From: Ectocarpus siliculosus
Taxonomy: Eukaryota; Sar; Phaeophyceae; Ectocarpales; Ectocarpaceae
DNA length: 64,000 nucleotides
NCBI GenBank assembly: GCA_000310025.1
Contig: FN649755.1
Coordinates: forward strand, 3,278,554 to 3,342,553
Direction of reading: 5' to 3'
The notes beneath the pieces were generated by a model. The model saw only the letters and a list, made by a program, of their open reading frames with translations, was not told where the DNA came from and searched no databases. Both the position numbers and the translations under genes were made by a program. Of the stretch, positions 24,445-35,091 are shown one piece after another; within the stretch, counting starts at the first letter, position 1; each line of letters opens with the position of its first letter.

Positions 24445-26427
24445 TCATCGCGTAAAGCCGCCAAATATAATAACCAAGGGCAACGATGCTGTCTGGAAGA
24501 TGGCTGTACCACGTGGCCATCGTTCGGCAAATATGGCAGCAAGAGGGCAGAGTTCTGTTCCCAGCACGCGAAGCCAGGAATGACTAACGTGAAACACAAG
24601 AGGTGCGGTCATCCAGGGTGCACCAAACATCCGTCATACGGCAAAGCAGGCAGCAAGACGGCTGAGTTTTGTGCCCAGCGCGCCAAGTCAGGGATGACAA
24701 ACGTGAAAGACAAGAGGTGCGGTCATCCAGACTGCACGAAGCATCCGTCGTATGGAAAAGCCGGCAGCAAGAAGCCGGAGTTCTGTGCCCAGCACGCAAA
24801 GCCAGGGATGATCCATGTGTTGAGTAAGAAATGCGGCCATGCCGGGTGCACCAAACAGCCGTCATACGGCAACACCGGCAGCAAGACGGCTGAGTTTTGT
24901 GCCCAGCACGCCAAGTCAGGGATGACAAACGTGAAAGACAAGAGGTGCGGTCATCCAGGTTGCATGAAGCATCCGTCGTATGGAAAAGACGGTAGCAACA
25001 AGGCGGAGTTCTGTGCCCAGCACGGGCAACAGGGCATGGTTGATGTCATGAAGCGGAGGTGCGGTCACGCAAGTTGCTCGAAGCAGCCGTCGTACGGTAA
25101 CGACCGCAGCAAGAAGGCGGAGTACTGCTCTCAACACGCGCAGCCGGGCATGGTCGATGTCGTCAACAAGCGGTGCGGTTATCCAGGTTGCGCGAAAGGG
25201 CCGTCGTTTGGAAAAGAAGGCAGCAAGAAGGCTGACTTCTGTGCCCAGCACGCGCAACAAGGCATGACCAATGTCGTCCGGAACAAGTGCGGTCATCCAG
25301 GTTGCACGAAGACGCGGCACTATGGAAAAAACGGCAGCAAGAAGGCAGAGTACTGTTCCCAGCACGCGCCGCAGGGCATGGTCGATGTCGTCAGCAACAG
25401 GTGCGGTCATCCAGGTTGCACGAAGAGGTCGTCCTTCGGCCACGACCTCAGCAAGAAGCCGAAGTTCTGTGCCCAACATGCTCAACAGGGCATGGTCAAT
25501 GTTGTCGGCAAGAGGTGTGGCCATGCAGGGTGCCCGAAGCGGCCGTCATACGGCAAAGATGGCAGCAAGAAGGCTGAGTTCTGTTCCCAGCACGCCAAGC
25601 CAGGTATGACCAACGTGAAGGACAGGAGGTGCTGCCATCCAGGTTGCACGAAGCACCCGTCGTATGGCAAAGACGGCAGCAACAAGGCGGAGTTCTGTTC
25701 TCAACACATGCAGCAGGGCATGGTCGATGTTACGAGCAGGAGGTGCCGTCATCCAGGGTGCACAGCGAGGTCGTTCTATGGCAAAGACGGCAGCAAAAAG
25801 GCGGAGTTCTGCTCTCAGCACATGCAGCAGGACATGGTTGATGTCGTGAGCAAGAGGTGCTGCCATCCAGGTTGCACGAAGCACCCGTCGTATGGAAACG
25901 ACCGCGGCAAGAAGGCCGAGTTCTGTTCCCAGCACGCCAAGCCAGGGATGACCAACGTGAAGGACAGGAAGTGCTGCCATCCAGGTTGCACGAAGCACCC
26001 GTCGTATGGAAAAGACGGCAGCAAGAAGGCGGAGTTCTGTGCCCAGCACGCGCAGCAGGGCATGGTCGATGTTCGCAGTAGGATGTGTGGTGACCCAGGT
26101 TGCAGGAAGTTGCCGTCGTTTGGAATCGACGGGAGCAAGAAGGCGGAGTTCTGTGCCAAGCACGCCAAGCCAGGGATGACCAACGTGAGGGACAGGAGAT
26201 GCTGCCATGCAGGGTGCACCAAGCGTCCGTCGTTTGGAAAAGACGGCAGCAAGAAGGCTGAGTTCTGTGCCCAACACGCGCAGCAGGGCATGGTCAATGT
26301 CGTCCACAAGAGGTGCGGTCATCCAGGGTGCACGAAGCAGCCGTCACACGGTAGAACCGGCAACGTGAAGGCGGAGTTCTGTTCTCAGCACAGCGAGCGA
26401 GGAATGGTTAATGTGCGACATGGGTAA
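24445..26427 (+). CDS. EsV-1-7 repeat protein, 17 cysteine/histidine units
   Basis: The frame after the acceptor-like gtgctttcag codes for a 15-residue lead-in and then 17 tandem units of 38 residues (114 bp; the last has 37). Every unit fits C-x4-C-x16-C-x2-H-x12, as in CGHPGC-TKHPSYGKDGSKKAEF-CAQH, the published EsV-1-7 signature. The spacing suggests metal binding; the biochemical role is unproven. The family includes Ectocarpus IMM (IMMEDIATE UPRIGHT), needed for basal-system development, and phaeovirus EsV-1 genes. Unit 2 reads CAQR and lacks its His. Units fall into two linker types (AKPGMTNV and AQQGMVDV). There is no ATG at the head of the frame, so either an upstream exon supplies the start or translation begins at an internal Met. 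The frame ends at TAA 26425-26427. It is duplicated at 30.2 kb. Confidence 0.85.
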   Translation, partial: SSRKAAKYNNQGQRCCLEDGCTTWPSFGKYGSKRAEFCSQHAKPGMTNVKHKRCGHPGCTKHPSYGKAGSKTAEFCAQRAKSGMTNVKDKRCGHPDCTKHPSYGKAGSKKPEFCAQHAKPGMIHVLSKKCGHAGCTKQPSYGNTGSKTAEFCAQHAKSGMTNVKDKRCGHPGCMKHPSYGKDGSNKAEFCAQHGQQGMVDVMKRRCGHASCSKQPSYGNDRSKKAEYCSQHAQPGMVDVVNKRCGYPGCAKGPSFGKEGSKKADFCAQHAQQGMTNVVRNKCGHPGCTKTRHYGKNGSKKAEYCSQHAPQGMVDVVSNRCGHPGCTKRSSFGHDLSKKPKFCAQHAQQGMVNVVGKRCGHAGCPKRPSYGKDGSKKAEFCSQHAKPGMTNVKDRRCCHPGCTKHPSYGKDGSNKAEFCSQHMQQGMVDVTSRRCRHPGCTARSFYGKDGSKKAEFCSQHMQQDMVDVVSKRCCHPGCTKHPSYGNDRGKKAEFCSQHAKPGMTNVKDRKCCHPGCTKHPSYGKDGSKKAEFCAQHAQQGMVDVRSRMCGDPGCRKLPSFGIDGSKKAEFCAKHAKPGMTNVRDRRCCHAGCTKRPSFGKDGSKKAEFCAQHAQQGMVNVVHKRCGHPGCTKQPSHGRTGNVKAEFCSQHSERGMVNVRHG

Positions 26428-27900
26428 CGCCAGGAGTAGCACTAAGACCTATTGCCGCATGTGTAGTCTCGTACCGTTCTGAAACGTCGTGGTTAGGTCC
26501 ATTGTGATTGACCCCGCCAAGTATGCGCTAGGAACATGGCTCGCTTGACAAAGAGATTATTCGCGAATGTTCCCATCGTAAGAACATCCGGTCAGTCTTG
26601 ACCAACGTTTTCCTTCACGCGCCTAGCGTTGAAGTGCATGTATCGTCACTACGTATTTCGCCTTTGGTTTCGTCGGCTTGAACCGCTATGTGCATCGAAG
26701 CAGATATCATGCAAGGTCGTGTACTTGGGATTGTTGTTAAAAGTGAAAGTCAAGGGAACAACATCAGGTCGAGGTCATGTACCGGAGGGGCAACGAAGCG
26801 GGAGCGCGCCCACTATTGTCGTGCTTGCAGTAAATTATGGATTGCCAAATGCACAGCGAGCTGAAAGGACATTTGCTGTTGTGGCGGTGACACCCAATAC
26901 AATCTTGTTTTTTTCACAGAAGTCATACTGGCTTCTCTCGTTCGACGCTGCTGAGGAAGCTCCAATTTTGTGTTGGGCGGCGGACTATCATTGTGTGAAA
27001 CATGTGGCAAATCAATCAGCTCCTCTTTCTTACAAGCACCCTGTTCAGGAGGTAGTACACTGGTCCGCTGTAGGTGGTATGGGTCCGGAATGGTGGTGCT
27101 GTGATCTGTTGGGGCGAGCAAGGGTGGTTCAAGCTTGGCCATGCATACGATTATATGCACTAGGGTGAAGGGTCGACCCTATGTTCCTTGACGGGTCTGG
27201 CGGCAACAATGTGGGACAGATTAAGGTGCGCAGTAGGCGATAGATGTCGGGGTAACGATACGGCATGGCACTCAAGGATGTGCGCGAAAACAGTTTCATG
27301 CTTGACTTACGTGCACCTTCCTTGACCAGAGCTCTTGTTGCCTTCGCAAACCGACTTGTTCTGGATGAATACCCGCATACTGCTGAGGGTGGTTGTGAGG
27401 GTGCAGTTGGGGCGTTCCTGCTGTATTTTTGCTCTTGCCCTAGGACCATTAGCATGCATGTATTTAGTGGGGGTTCGCGTGAGGCCTCCAGCTCTGAGGC
27501 CTGGGGTTTCACTGATGCACTGCCGCGCACACTGCGGTCGGCGCGGAAATGAATCTGGAAATATCTCGAGGCGTCAAGCCCTTATTATATCACGCTAGCA
27601 GTAGAGTGGGTGGGCGGTCTCACGTATTCTGTATTTTTCCTTCCCGTGGTTTTCTCGTATTCACGGTCATGAGAAATACAATGGTTGGCTTTATGCACAT
27701 TTGAACATGCACTCAGGGCAGACCCCTCCATCCTTTTTTGGGCTGAATTTGAAATCGTTTTTTGCAACCCTGGTGTTACTGTAGTGTTCTGTCCAAAAAT
27801 CGAGGATGATTTCTTTAAGTCTTGGATTTTGAAGTGAGGCCTCCTGCGCCGGCCTGTGTTCCGGCGCATACTTGGTTGCCTCCGGTATCAGAGTTGTGAC
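26428..27900 (+). repeat. 3' flank of EsV-1-7 copy A, part of a segmental duplication
   Basis: From just after the stop codon (ccaggagtagc...gtctcgtaccgttc...gtccattg) through gtgacacc..., ttcgacgctgc, ggtggtgctgt and gcgcgaaaac to gaatttgaaatcgttt, this DNA aligns in order with 30826-32360. The open frames in it are not shared by the two copies, so I do not treat it as coding. Confidence 0.7.
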
Positions 27901-28865
27901 CAGACTCACCTAACCCTTATCGGGGGAATGGTGTATGACAATAGTGACCTGCACACGCAGCGAAGTCCCGCTGGAACGCGGAGACAGAGGCAGCTCGCCA
28001 GCATTTGACTATAATATTAACCCTGGCCTCGTTCCTGCTTGCTACCGCTTACCGAAGCACTGGTGGTGGCACAAAGTATATTATCTAGCCACCGACCCCA
28101 TCTTCCAACCTCCGATCTTCATGATTCGTCGACCGCTGTCCCTGCAAGGGACTTGCTATAGGAACCTCCTACCCGAAATGAATGCATGGTGAAATGGACC
28201 GGCAGGCTCGCCACGTAGGTGCCCTTGTAGGGCAGCCGTCATACGGTCGTGAGAGGCAAGCGGCTTCGCTGTTCATAAGAACCCGTACCACTCATCTCGC
28301 AGCCTCGAGATACTCCGTGACCGCACGGTATTTGCACATCTCTAGGAAATCCGGGTCGGTCTGCTAGCACCACCACTGCCTCACTCGATGCACGGAAGAC
28401 CTACGCAGTCGCAGTACGGCGAGATGGGGAATCATCATCGCGACGGAGGATGCGGTGGCTATAGAAAACGAATGAAACCTGCGCAAGTGCATGTATGTGT
28501 GCACAGCATCCAAAAGAAACCAGCTGAAAACGCGTAAGATGTGACGTCTGTAGTAAGAATCGTTTAGAGAACGTCGATACGATGCAGTGTGTCCAGGCGG
28601 GTCGTTGAGGAAACATGACGATGGCACAGACACCGGCAACGCAACCTCATCACTGAACATGTTAATACGGCAAATGTTGTCAGTACGATGTGAAGGAAGA
28701 GTCGCGTGGGCTTCTGAGAACCAGATAAACGATGAATCAAATAATCAGTGCGACCGGCGATGGGGGGGGGCGCGGGCAGAAAGGCTATACGCAAGATCGA
28801 TAAAGACCCTAACGAATATTCGCCACCCCGGGCTAGGCGAACCCCACTACCGATAGAATCGTCCG

Positions 28866-29530
28866 TCACACCAAACTCGGTACGGGCAGACGGAAAAGCG
28901 GTGGCCTCGAACACGTAAAGAAAGCATTGATAGGCGGTCGTGGTCGGGGTTCCTTCCACCAGCCGTGCACTTGTTGCGCATAGGCCGGGACCGGCGCGAA
29001 AGGCTTCGGGTCTTGCGTGATGGCTTTGCGCCTGGCGATGGCCGATAACGTCCACCCACCAAATCGTGCTCGAGCTGGCATTGAGCGACTCCTCGGGAGT
29101 AGGGTAGAAGGTGGGTGAAGACCGCCAAAGTCACCTTGGGGCAATGATAGCGGCGCAAAGGAATTTGGCCCCTAGACGCCATGAGTTCCAGGATGCGCTG
29201 CTGTCGCGGCAAAACTAGGTCGTCGACCAACGACGCAACCTTGAGCAACGCGCACTCCAAATCACGCCAATCCATGGTACCGCCCGAGTTCTGCCAAATC
29301 CTGCTCAGACCGAAAACGTGTGCCTGGACCTGTTGCCAACAACGAAAGGAACAGTGGGGTAGAGGGATGACGTTAGCCTGCGGGCGCCACGGCACTAAGC
29401 AGTTGACACCCAACAACTCGGGCAACGGAACGAACACAACGGTAGATATGTAGCCGACGTTGCACCTGAGGCACGACGCACACAACGACGTGTGGTCAGT
29501 ACGCCGCCAACTTGCGACTGCGGCGGGCAC
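28866..29530 (-). pseudogene. Decayed reading frame, probably transposon-derived
   Basis: A minus frame starting at 29530 reads MPAAVASWRRTDHTSLCASC..., with a protein-like stretch MDWRDLECALLKVASLVDDL... Toward the end, another minus frame looks more protein-like (FGGWTLSAIARRKAITQDPK...), as expected after a frameshift. It lies between the two EsV-1-7 copies. I do not recognise the family with certainty; a retroelement polyprotein remnant is likely from its setting. An unrelated decayed host gene is the alternative. Confidence 0.25.
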
Positions 29531-30192
29531 ACAACCACGTGCAACAACCTAAACCTGTGCACGACGACGGCGCATGTCAATAGCATGTACACGACACTTC
29601 CCCTTAGAAGATATCAACGGCTCGAAGCGGCAGTTACTCGACGGAGTGGGGGGAAGGATACACCAGAGCGTGCGTACCTGATGTGACGAACGTTTACACG
29701 TGAGCCAAGCCGCACCTTGTGGCGCGGGCAAAGGGTACCCAACGGCGTGTGCAAACTACTCAGCAGGCACCCCACGGCCCGGGTACCTTGTGAATTTCGT
29801 CGCTGGCATTTGCGCGACTGCGAGTGAGTGCCAGCCGCCGGTGCACAGCGGTGTGTGCACAGAAAGTATGACGGCACGAAAACAAAACTACCCCCCGGCG
29901 CGGCCGACGGGTGCACATGATGTTACCTGCACTAGACCCGACTAAATGCGCACACCATGGCGCGTGTGCAGTAAGCGGCAAACATGGCGCGACGGCGCGC
30001 GTGACACGTTTCGCTTTGTATTGCATTCCTACCGTGAATCAAGAAAGACATTAACCGCACCGCGGTCGGGCAACCAACGACCAAATACGAGCGCTCAACG
30101 GCCGTAAGACCGCCAGATGTTATGGCCAAGGGCAACAATGCTGCCTGGAGCCCGGCTGTACGATACGGCCATCGTAGGGCGAAGCCGACATC

Positions 30193-30825
30193 ATGGAGGT
30201 GGAGTTCTCCTCTCAGCACTCCAAAGCAGGAATGATCCGTGTGTTCGGTAAGAAATGCGCCCATCCCGGGTGCGTCAAGCAACCGTCATACGGTAAAGCC
30301 GACAGCAAGATGGCGGAGTTCTGTGCCCAACACGCGCTGCACGGCATGGTCCACCTTCATGCTAAGAAGTGCGGTCATCCAGGGTGCACGAAGGGGCCGT
30401 CATATGGCAAAGATGGCAGCAAGACGGCTGAGTTGTGTGCCAAGCACGCCAAGCCAGGGATGACAAACGTGAAAGACAAGAGGTGCCGCAATCCGGGGTG
30501 CACAAAGCAGCCATTGTATGGGCAAGACGGCAGCAAGAAGCCGGAGTTCTGTTCTCAGCACGCGCAGCAGGACATGGTCGATGTTCGTAGTAAGAGGTGC
30601 GATCATCCAGATTGCACGAAGAAACCGTCATATGGTAGAGACGGCAGCAAGAAGCCGGAGTACTGCTCTCAGCACGCGCAGCAGGACATGGTCGATGTTC
30701 GTAGTAAGAGGTGCGGCCATCCCGGGTGCTCGAAGCAGCCGTCATACAGAAAAGCCGGCAGCAAGAAGGTGGAGTTCTGCTCTCAGCACAGGGAGCGAGC
30801 AATGATCAATGTGCGGCGTGCGTAA
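30193..30825 (+). CDS. EsV-1-7 repeat protein, second copy with five intact units
   Basis: The ATG-initiated frame codes for 210 residues: a degenerate first unit (MEVEFSSQHSKAGMIRV, with the third Cys replaced by Ser), then five units fitting C-x4-C-x16-C-x2-H-x12. The last two full linkers are near-identical (AQQDMVDVRSKR). Homology to copy A continues upstream of the ATG (about 30100-30192), but in that frame a TAG at 30175-30177 replaces the aromatic codon of the PSYG/PSFG motif. The gene is therefore either truncated to start at 30193 or a pseudogene. The five downstream units keep all Cys and His, which argues for recent function. No acceptor like that of copy A is seen upstream. Confidence 0.6.
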   Translation: MEVEFSSQHSKAGMIRVFGKKCAHPGCVKQPSYGKADSKMAEFCAQHALHGMVHLHAKKCGHPGCTKGPSYGKDGSKTAELCAKHAKPGMTNVKDKRCRNPGCTKQPLYGQDGSKKPEFCSQHAQQDMVDVRSKRCDHPDCTKKPSYGRDGSKKPEYCSQHAQQDMVDVRSKRCGHPGCSKQPSYRKAGSKKVEFCSQHRERAMINVRRA

Positions 30826-32360
30826 CACCAGGAGTAGCGCTTAGAGGGTTTTTCGCACGTGTGGTCTCGTACCGTTCCCAAAGGTCGTTGTGTGGTTAGC
30901 GGTCCATTGCGATTGACCGAATTACGTATGCGTTAGGTACAAGGCTCGCTTGGCAAAAAAATTCTTGACAATTGTTCACATAGTGTGAATGTCCGGTCAG
31001 CCTTGACGAACAATTTCTTTCACATACCTGATGTGTAAGTGCATGTAGCATGACGATGCATTTCGCCTTTGGCTTCGTCGGCTTTTACACCTTAACCATG
31101 GAGGTGGGGGTTGCACAAGGTGTACCACGATCGTGTGCCTGGGATCATGTTTGGGCAGGAGTACAGGGACAGGGATACTCTGTCGTCTCGGGCCCATTGT
31201 GGATGTAGGTTTTGTAAGATGGGGTCATGCAATCGAAGTGAAAGGCGAGGCAACAGCATCAGTTCGAGGTCATATAACGGTGCGGGAACACGCTCAATAT
31301 TCTCGTGCTAGAGGTTAATTTACAGGTTTCTCAATTTTTCGGATTGTCAATTGCACGGCGAGCTGAAAAGACTGGTGTTGGTGATGTAGCGGTGACACCT
31401 AAAACCATTTCGGTTATTGAAGAATATCATAGTGGCTTCTGCCGTTCGACGCTGCCGAGGAAGTTCCGATTTTCCGTTTGACGGCGGAAGCATCGTCACG
31501 TGAAACGTGCGGGAAATGATCAGCTCCTTTTTGGAAGTGCCCTGTCGAGTATTGTACTGGACTGATCCGCCCTAGTTGGTATGAGTCCGGAGTGGTGGTG
31601 CTGTCCTCTGTTGGAACGGGCAAGGTGATCGGAGCTTGGGTCATAAAAATGGCAAGGTGATCGAAGCTTGGGTCATGAAAATGAATATAAGGGTCGATGC
31701 CGTGCCCCTCGACGGGCCTGCCGGCAAGAATGTGATACAGATGAAGGTGCGCAGGAGACGATGGGTGCCGGGGAAGCAGAGTTGGGATATGTCACTCACG
31801 GTGTGCGCGAAAACAACTTCAAAGCTTAGACTGGTTGTAGACCCGCATGTTGCTGAGTGCGGTTGTGAGAGCTCAGTTGGGGCATTCCTGATGTAATTTT
31901 GCTCCTGGCCTATGTAGGATCATTTAGTGTGTTTATTCGGTTTTTGGGTGAGGGCTCCAGCTCTGAAACCTGCGGTTCCACCGATGCACTGCCGCGCAAA
32001 CTATGGTCGGCGCGGCCATGAATATGTACTAAGCTGGAGTCGCCAAGCGTATGTTCAATCACACTCTAGCAGCTGGGTGGGTCGGCGGTCTAAGGAGTAT
32101 GGCGTTTTCTCGTATTGACGGTAAGGAGAACTACAATTATCGTAAGCATGCACATTGCAACGTGCTGTCACGGCAGACGCCCCATCCGTGCTCGTGCCAA
32201 ATTTGAAATCGTTTGCGGCCCCGATTTTGCTCGTGAAATACTTATTGGCTTGGTGTACATGCTCGTACAATTGACGTTGGCCTGTCCACGGCGAAGGAAC
32301 AGCAGTATTCCAGCCAGTCGGGTGCGAAGCTTTGGTGGCCATGAGGGAGCGAGGATGTTG
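30826..32360 (+). repeat. 3' flank of EsV-1-7 copy B, segmental duplicate
   Basis: Collinear with 26428-27900 at moderate identity, with insertions and deletions on both sides. A short local duplication (ggcaaggtgatcggagcttgg followed by gtcat, then again ggcaaggtgatcgaagcttgg) lies at about 31618-31676 and is specific to this copy. Confidence 0.65.
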
Positions 32361-32936
32361 AAATTTTGGGTTTTGGCAGGTGGGCAAGTCTGTCCATGGG
32401 AGCTTGGTCCGGGCCGAGTCCAGTGGCGGCGCTGACCGACGTATTTGCAGGTCAATTCAATGTGGGGCAGGTGAAGCTGCAATATCGTCTTGTCGGTAGA
32501 ATACCACGGAAATGTTTTTTGCCGTCACGTGTGTGATTCACTTTTTAGTTCAACGCCGAGTTGCTTGTCATATTTTGACCCACGCAATGTTGTTAATAGA
32601 TAGGCGCTGAGTTGTTCTCGACAAGAATGTACAGTAACCTGGTTGTCGAAGAGAGTGTCTGTTTGACGGCTGTGGCGATGGGTGAAGAGCAGAGATTGGC
32701 CCGTTCACCGTTTTGTCTGTGGGCCGTATTCTGACGCCCCTATGGTCTTTTTTGGCGTCCAAGTTGCTCTGTTATCCCGTCGGACCTGCCGGGCCAAGAC
32801 TCGAGACTCCGTGTGTTAGTTGTGCGTTGCAAGCCTTGCGCTAACCCGCATGGCACCAATGACCTGCCGAAATTTTTGCCTGCTTGTCTTACCCCGGACG
32901 TGCTGAACTCTTGCGCGAACAAATCTCCTCCCTACC

Positions 32937-33555
32937 ATGTTACTGAAGACGACGTATCGACTCCGACCGGTCGAACGTCTCGAGGTTGAAAGCAACAGCG
33001 GACATCAATCCGTTCGTGGTCGTGGTGGCACTATGGCAGTCGTATACCAGACGCACTTGACAGGTCTTCTTAACCCCTTCCTCGGAGCGCGTGAGATGGA
33101 TCTACGGCACTCCAAGCCGCGCATTCTTCAGTACTCGACAGGTTCGCCTGAGCGACATCGCCAAACGAACCGTCGATGTCGTTCGATGCGCATTGGTGCA
33201 GCTACACGTGAATTGGCGCGCGATAAAGAAGACAGAGCTTTGCCCTCGGGCTTGCTCGCTCATTCCTCGTTCTACATGGGACCGGCGTGTCGCCCCTACC
33301 CCTCAACCTGCGCGTGCCTTCTTCTGGTACACACCGCACGATGGATTCTGGTGGTCGCAAGATGTCGGGACTGCATCTCCCGTCTGACGTCTACGTCCTC
33401 CGCTTCTTGGACGACCCCCATTAAAGTCACGCGCCTCCAAGTTCACAGCGGCAGCGCCCTTTTCAAGGGGTGCTAATCTCCGAAACATCGACATGTCGCG
33501 TGGCGGCGTAATGAACGACTGGTTGCCGGATGACTTCGTGCGCTCCCATTAAGAT
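32937..33555 (+). pseudogene. Decayed reading frame with retroelement-like C-terminal segments
   Basis: Protein-like segments lie in different plus frames. One frame gives ...RALVQLHVNWRAIKKTELCP and ARAFFWYTPHDGFWWSQDVG. After a stop, other frames give ...VLRFLDDPHxSHAPPSSQRQ-like and RGGVMNDWLPDDFVRSH. The order resembles the end of long-terminal-repeat retrotransposon polyproteins as I know them, but I cannot confirm this without a search. Stops and frameshifts make it inactive. Confidence 0.25.
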
Positions 33556-33771
33556 GGCATGCTTGGTTGCTGGAGTCTTCTGGTGCTCTTAGCATTTTGT
33601 TTTTTTCGTTTCCTTGTCTTCTTTCTTTCGGCTTCATTAGTTCGCTAGGTCGAGCTTTCTCTATTCCCTGCCGCGGTTTGGCCAGTTGTTGTTTAGTGTC
33701 ACGACCCCTCTTTTCTTTTCTTCGCTTCCGAAACGTTTGGTTTCCGGCCATTTTTGGTACGTTGTGGTGCT

Positions 33772-33881
33772 CTTGTGTGTTTTCGATTTATTTTCATCTC
33801 TTCGTCTTCTCTTGTTAGAGGTTGCACTTGTGTGTTTTCGATTTATTTTCATCTCTTCGTCTTCTCTTGTTAGAGGTTGCA
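33772..33881 (+). repeat. 55-bp tandem duplication
   Basis: The unit cttgtgtgttttcgatttat...cttctcttgttagaggttgca occurs at 33772-33826 and again directly at 33827-33881 with almost no differences. It lies just upstream of the CATG-palindrome block. Confidence 0.8.
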
Positions 33882-34032
33882 GACTGTAGGTGTTTCATGA
33901 CTCTTCTTTGTTGTCGGTCCCACGCTACCGTGGTGGTTGTTTGGCGTATCTTATCGTTTTGTCGATACAGGCCTTTTTCGTCGTTCCAACGACGTTCCAT
34001 TTTTTCAGTCATCTACATTATTATAGTATTTT

Positions 34033-34640
34033 TTGGTGAAATATTTCATGGAAGTCCATGGAAGTCCATGGACGTCCATGGTCTTCCATGAAACCAGTCC
34101 ATTGACTTCCATGGACTTCCATGAAATATTTCATGGAAGTCCATGGAAAAAATGAAAAGTTTCATGGAAGTCCATGGAAGTCCATGACACCATGTCCATG
34201 GAAGTTCATGGAAGTCCATGAAATATTTCATCATGGAAGTCTATGAAACATTTCATGGACGTTCAAGAAATATTCCAGTGACGCCAACTTGGTTGATAAA
34301 TGCCAACAATGAGCCTTGGCTGTGTTCGACATTGGTCTCCATGAAATGCGTGCATGGGCTTCATTGGACTTCCAAGAAAATTTTCATGGAACTCCTTTCA
34401 CTTCCATGAAAATTTTCATGGAACTCCATGGACTTTCATGGAAGTCCAAGGAGTTCCATGAAACTTTTCATGGACGTCCATGGACGTCCATGGAACTCTT
34501 CATGAAATATTTCATGGAAGTCCAAGGAGTTCCATGAAATGCCATGAAATGTTTCATGAACGTCCAAGGAGTTTCATGAAAAATTCCATAGAGCTCCATG
34601 GACTTCCATGAAATGTTTCATGGAATTCCATTAAAAATAA
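34033..34640. repeat. CATG-palindrome array, left block
   Basis: Dozens of short units such as atttcatggaagtccatgg, tccatggacttcc and catgaaatatttcatg are strung together. Nearly every unit is self-complementary around CATG or CCATGG. The block is bordered by an inverted pair: catctacattattatagtat at about 34008 and, inverted, attataataattgagatg at about 34655. About 34.27-34.32 kb holds a short unrelated insert. Confidence 0.85.
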
Positions 34641-35091
34641 TAAAAAAAAACATTATAATAATTGAGATGAATCACACGGCGGGCTCAAGGTGCATCTGCT
34701 CCAAGCCGAAAGAAAAGTTAGTGGTGAAAACCATCCTCCGCCCATCAGCAGAGCCGCGGGACAATTTTGGGGGGGGCGGGGACATATCCCCATGTATCCT
34801 CGGGTTTTCCGCCGACGCGTCGACGCTTCGGCGTCCCGCCCTCGCATGGTTTGCATTATTATCGCTGGCGCTGAGTAGCTGTGGAGATCGCAGAGAGATG
34901 GCAGACACGCCGTACAATACAGGGTCGTCTTCGCAATGTTCTCATGCACACCCCCACGAGAATCGAGGAGCAGCCGCTAGCCCGCCAGTCGACCGTGTAG
35001 CCTATTGGTCAAGTCAAACGTAAGAAGACGAACGCTACGAGTAGATTTGCGAGACTGTGTTCCCTTTTCGTGCAGTGCTAGAAGCAGCAAT
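34641..35091. other. GC-rich spacer between the two CATG arrays
   Basis: Non-palindromic DNA with a poly-G run near 34768. No open frame of convincing composition is present. It is bounded on both sides by CATG arrays, as if it were the internal part of a larger fold-back element. Confidence 0.4.

Noticed and set aside
24584-26322. Long minus-strand frames opposite the EsV-1-7 array
   Set aside because: They are periodic with the 114-bp units and have no cysteine motif. The plus frame explains the sequence fully.
24445-26427. CRISPR-like regular array
   Set aside because: The 114-bp periodicity is a protein-coding repeat with drifted copies, not identical repeats with unique spacers, and the setting is eukaryotic.
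26629-27168. 179-residue plus frame downstream of EsV-1-7 copy A
   Set aside because: The duplicated DNA downstream of copy B does not keep this frame, so it is not under coding constraint.
24445-30825. Integrated phaeovirus fragment
   Set aside because: EsV-1-7 units occur in the virus and in many host genes. No other viral gene is seen nearby, so a host locus is the simpler reading.
34046-34537. Several 60-75-residue frames in the CATG arrays
   Set aside because: Each is a by-product of the short palindromic unit, present on both strands and in several frames.
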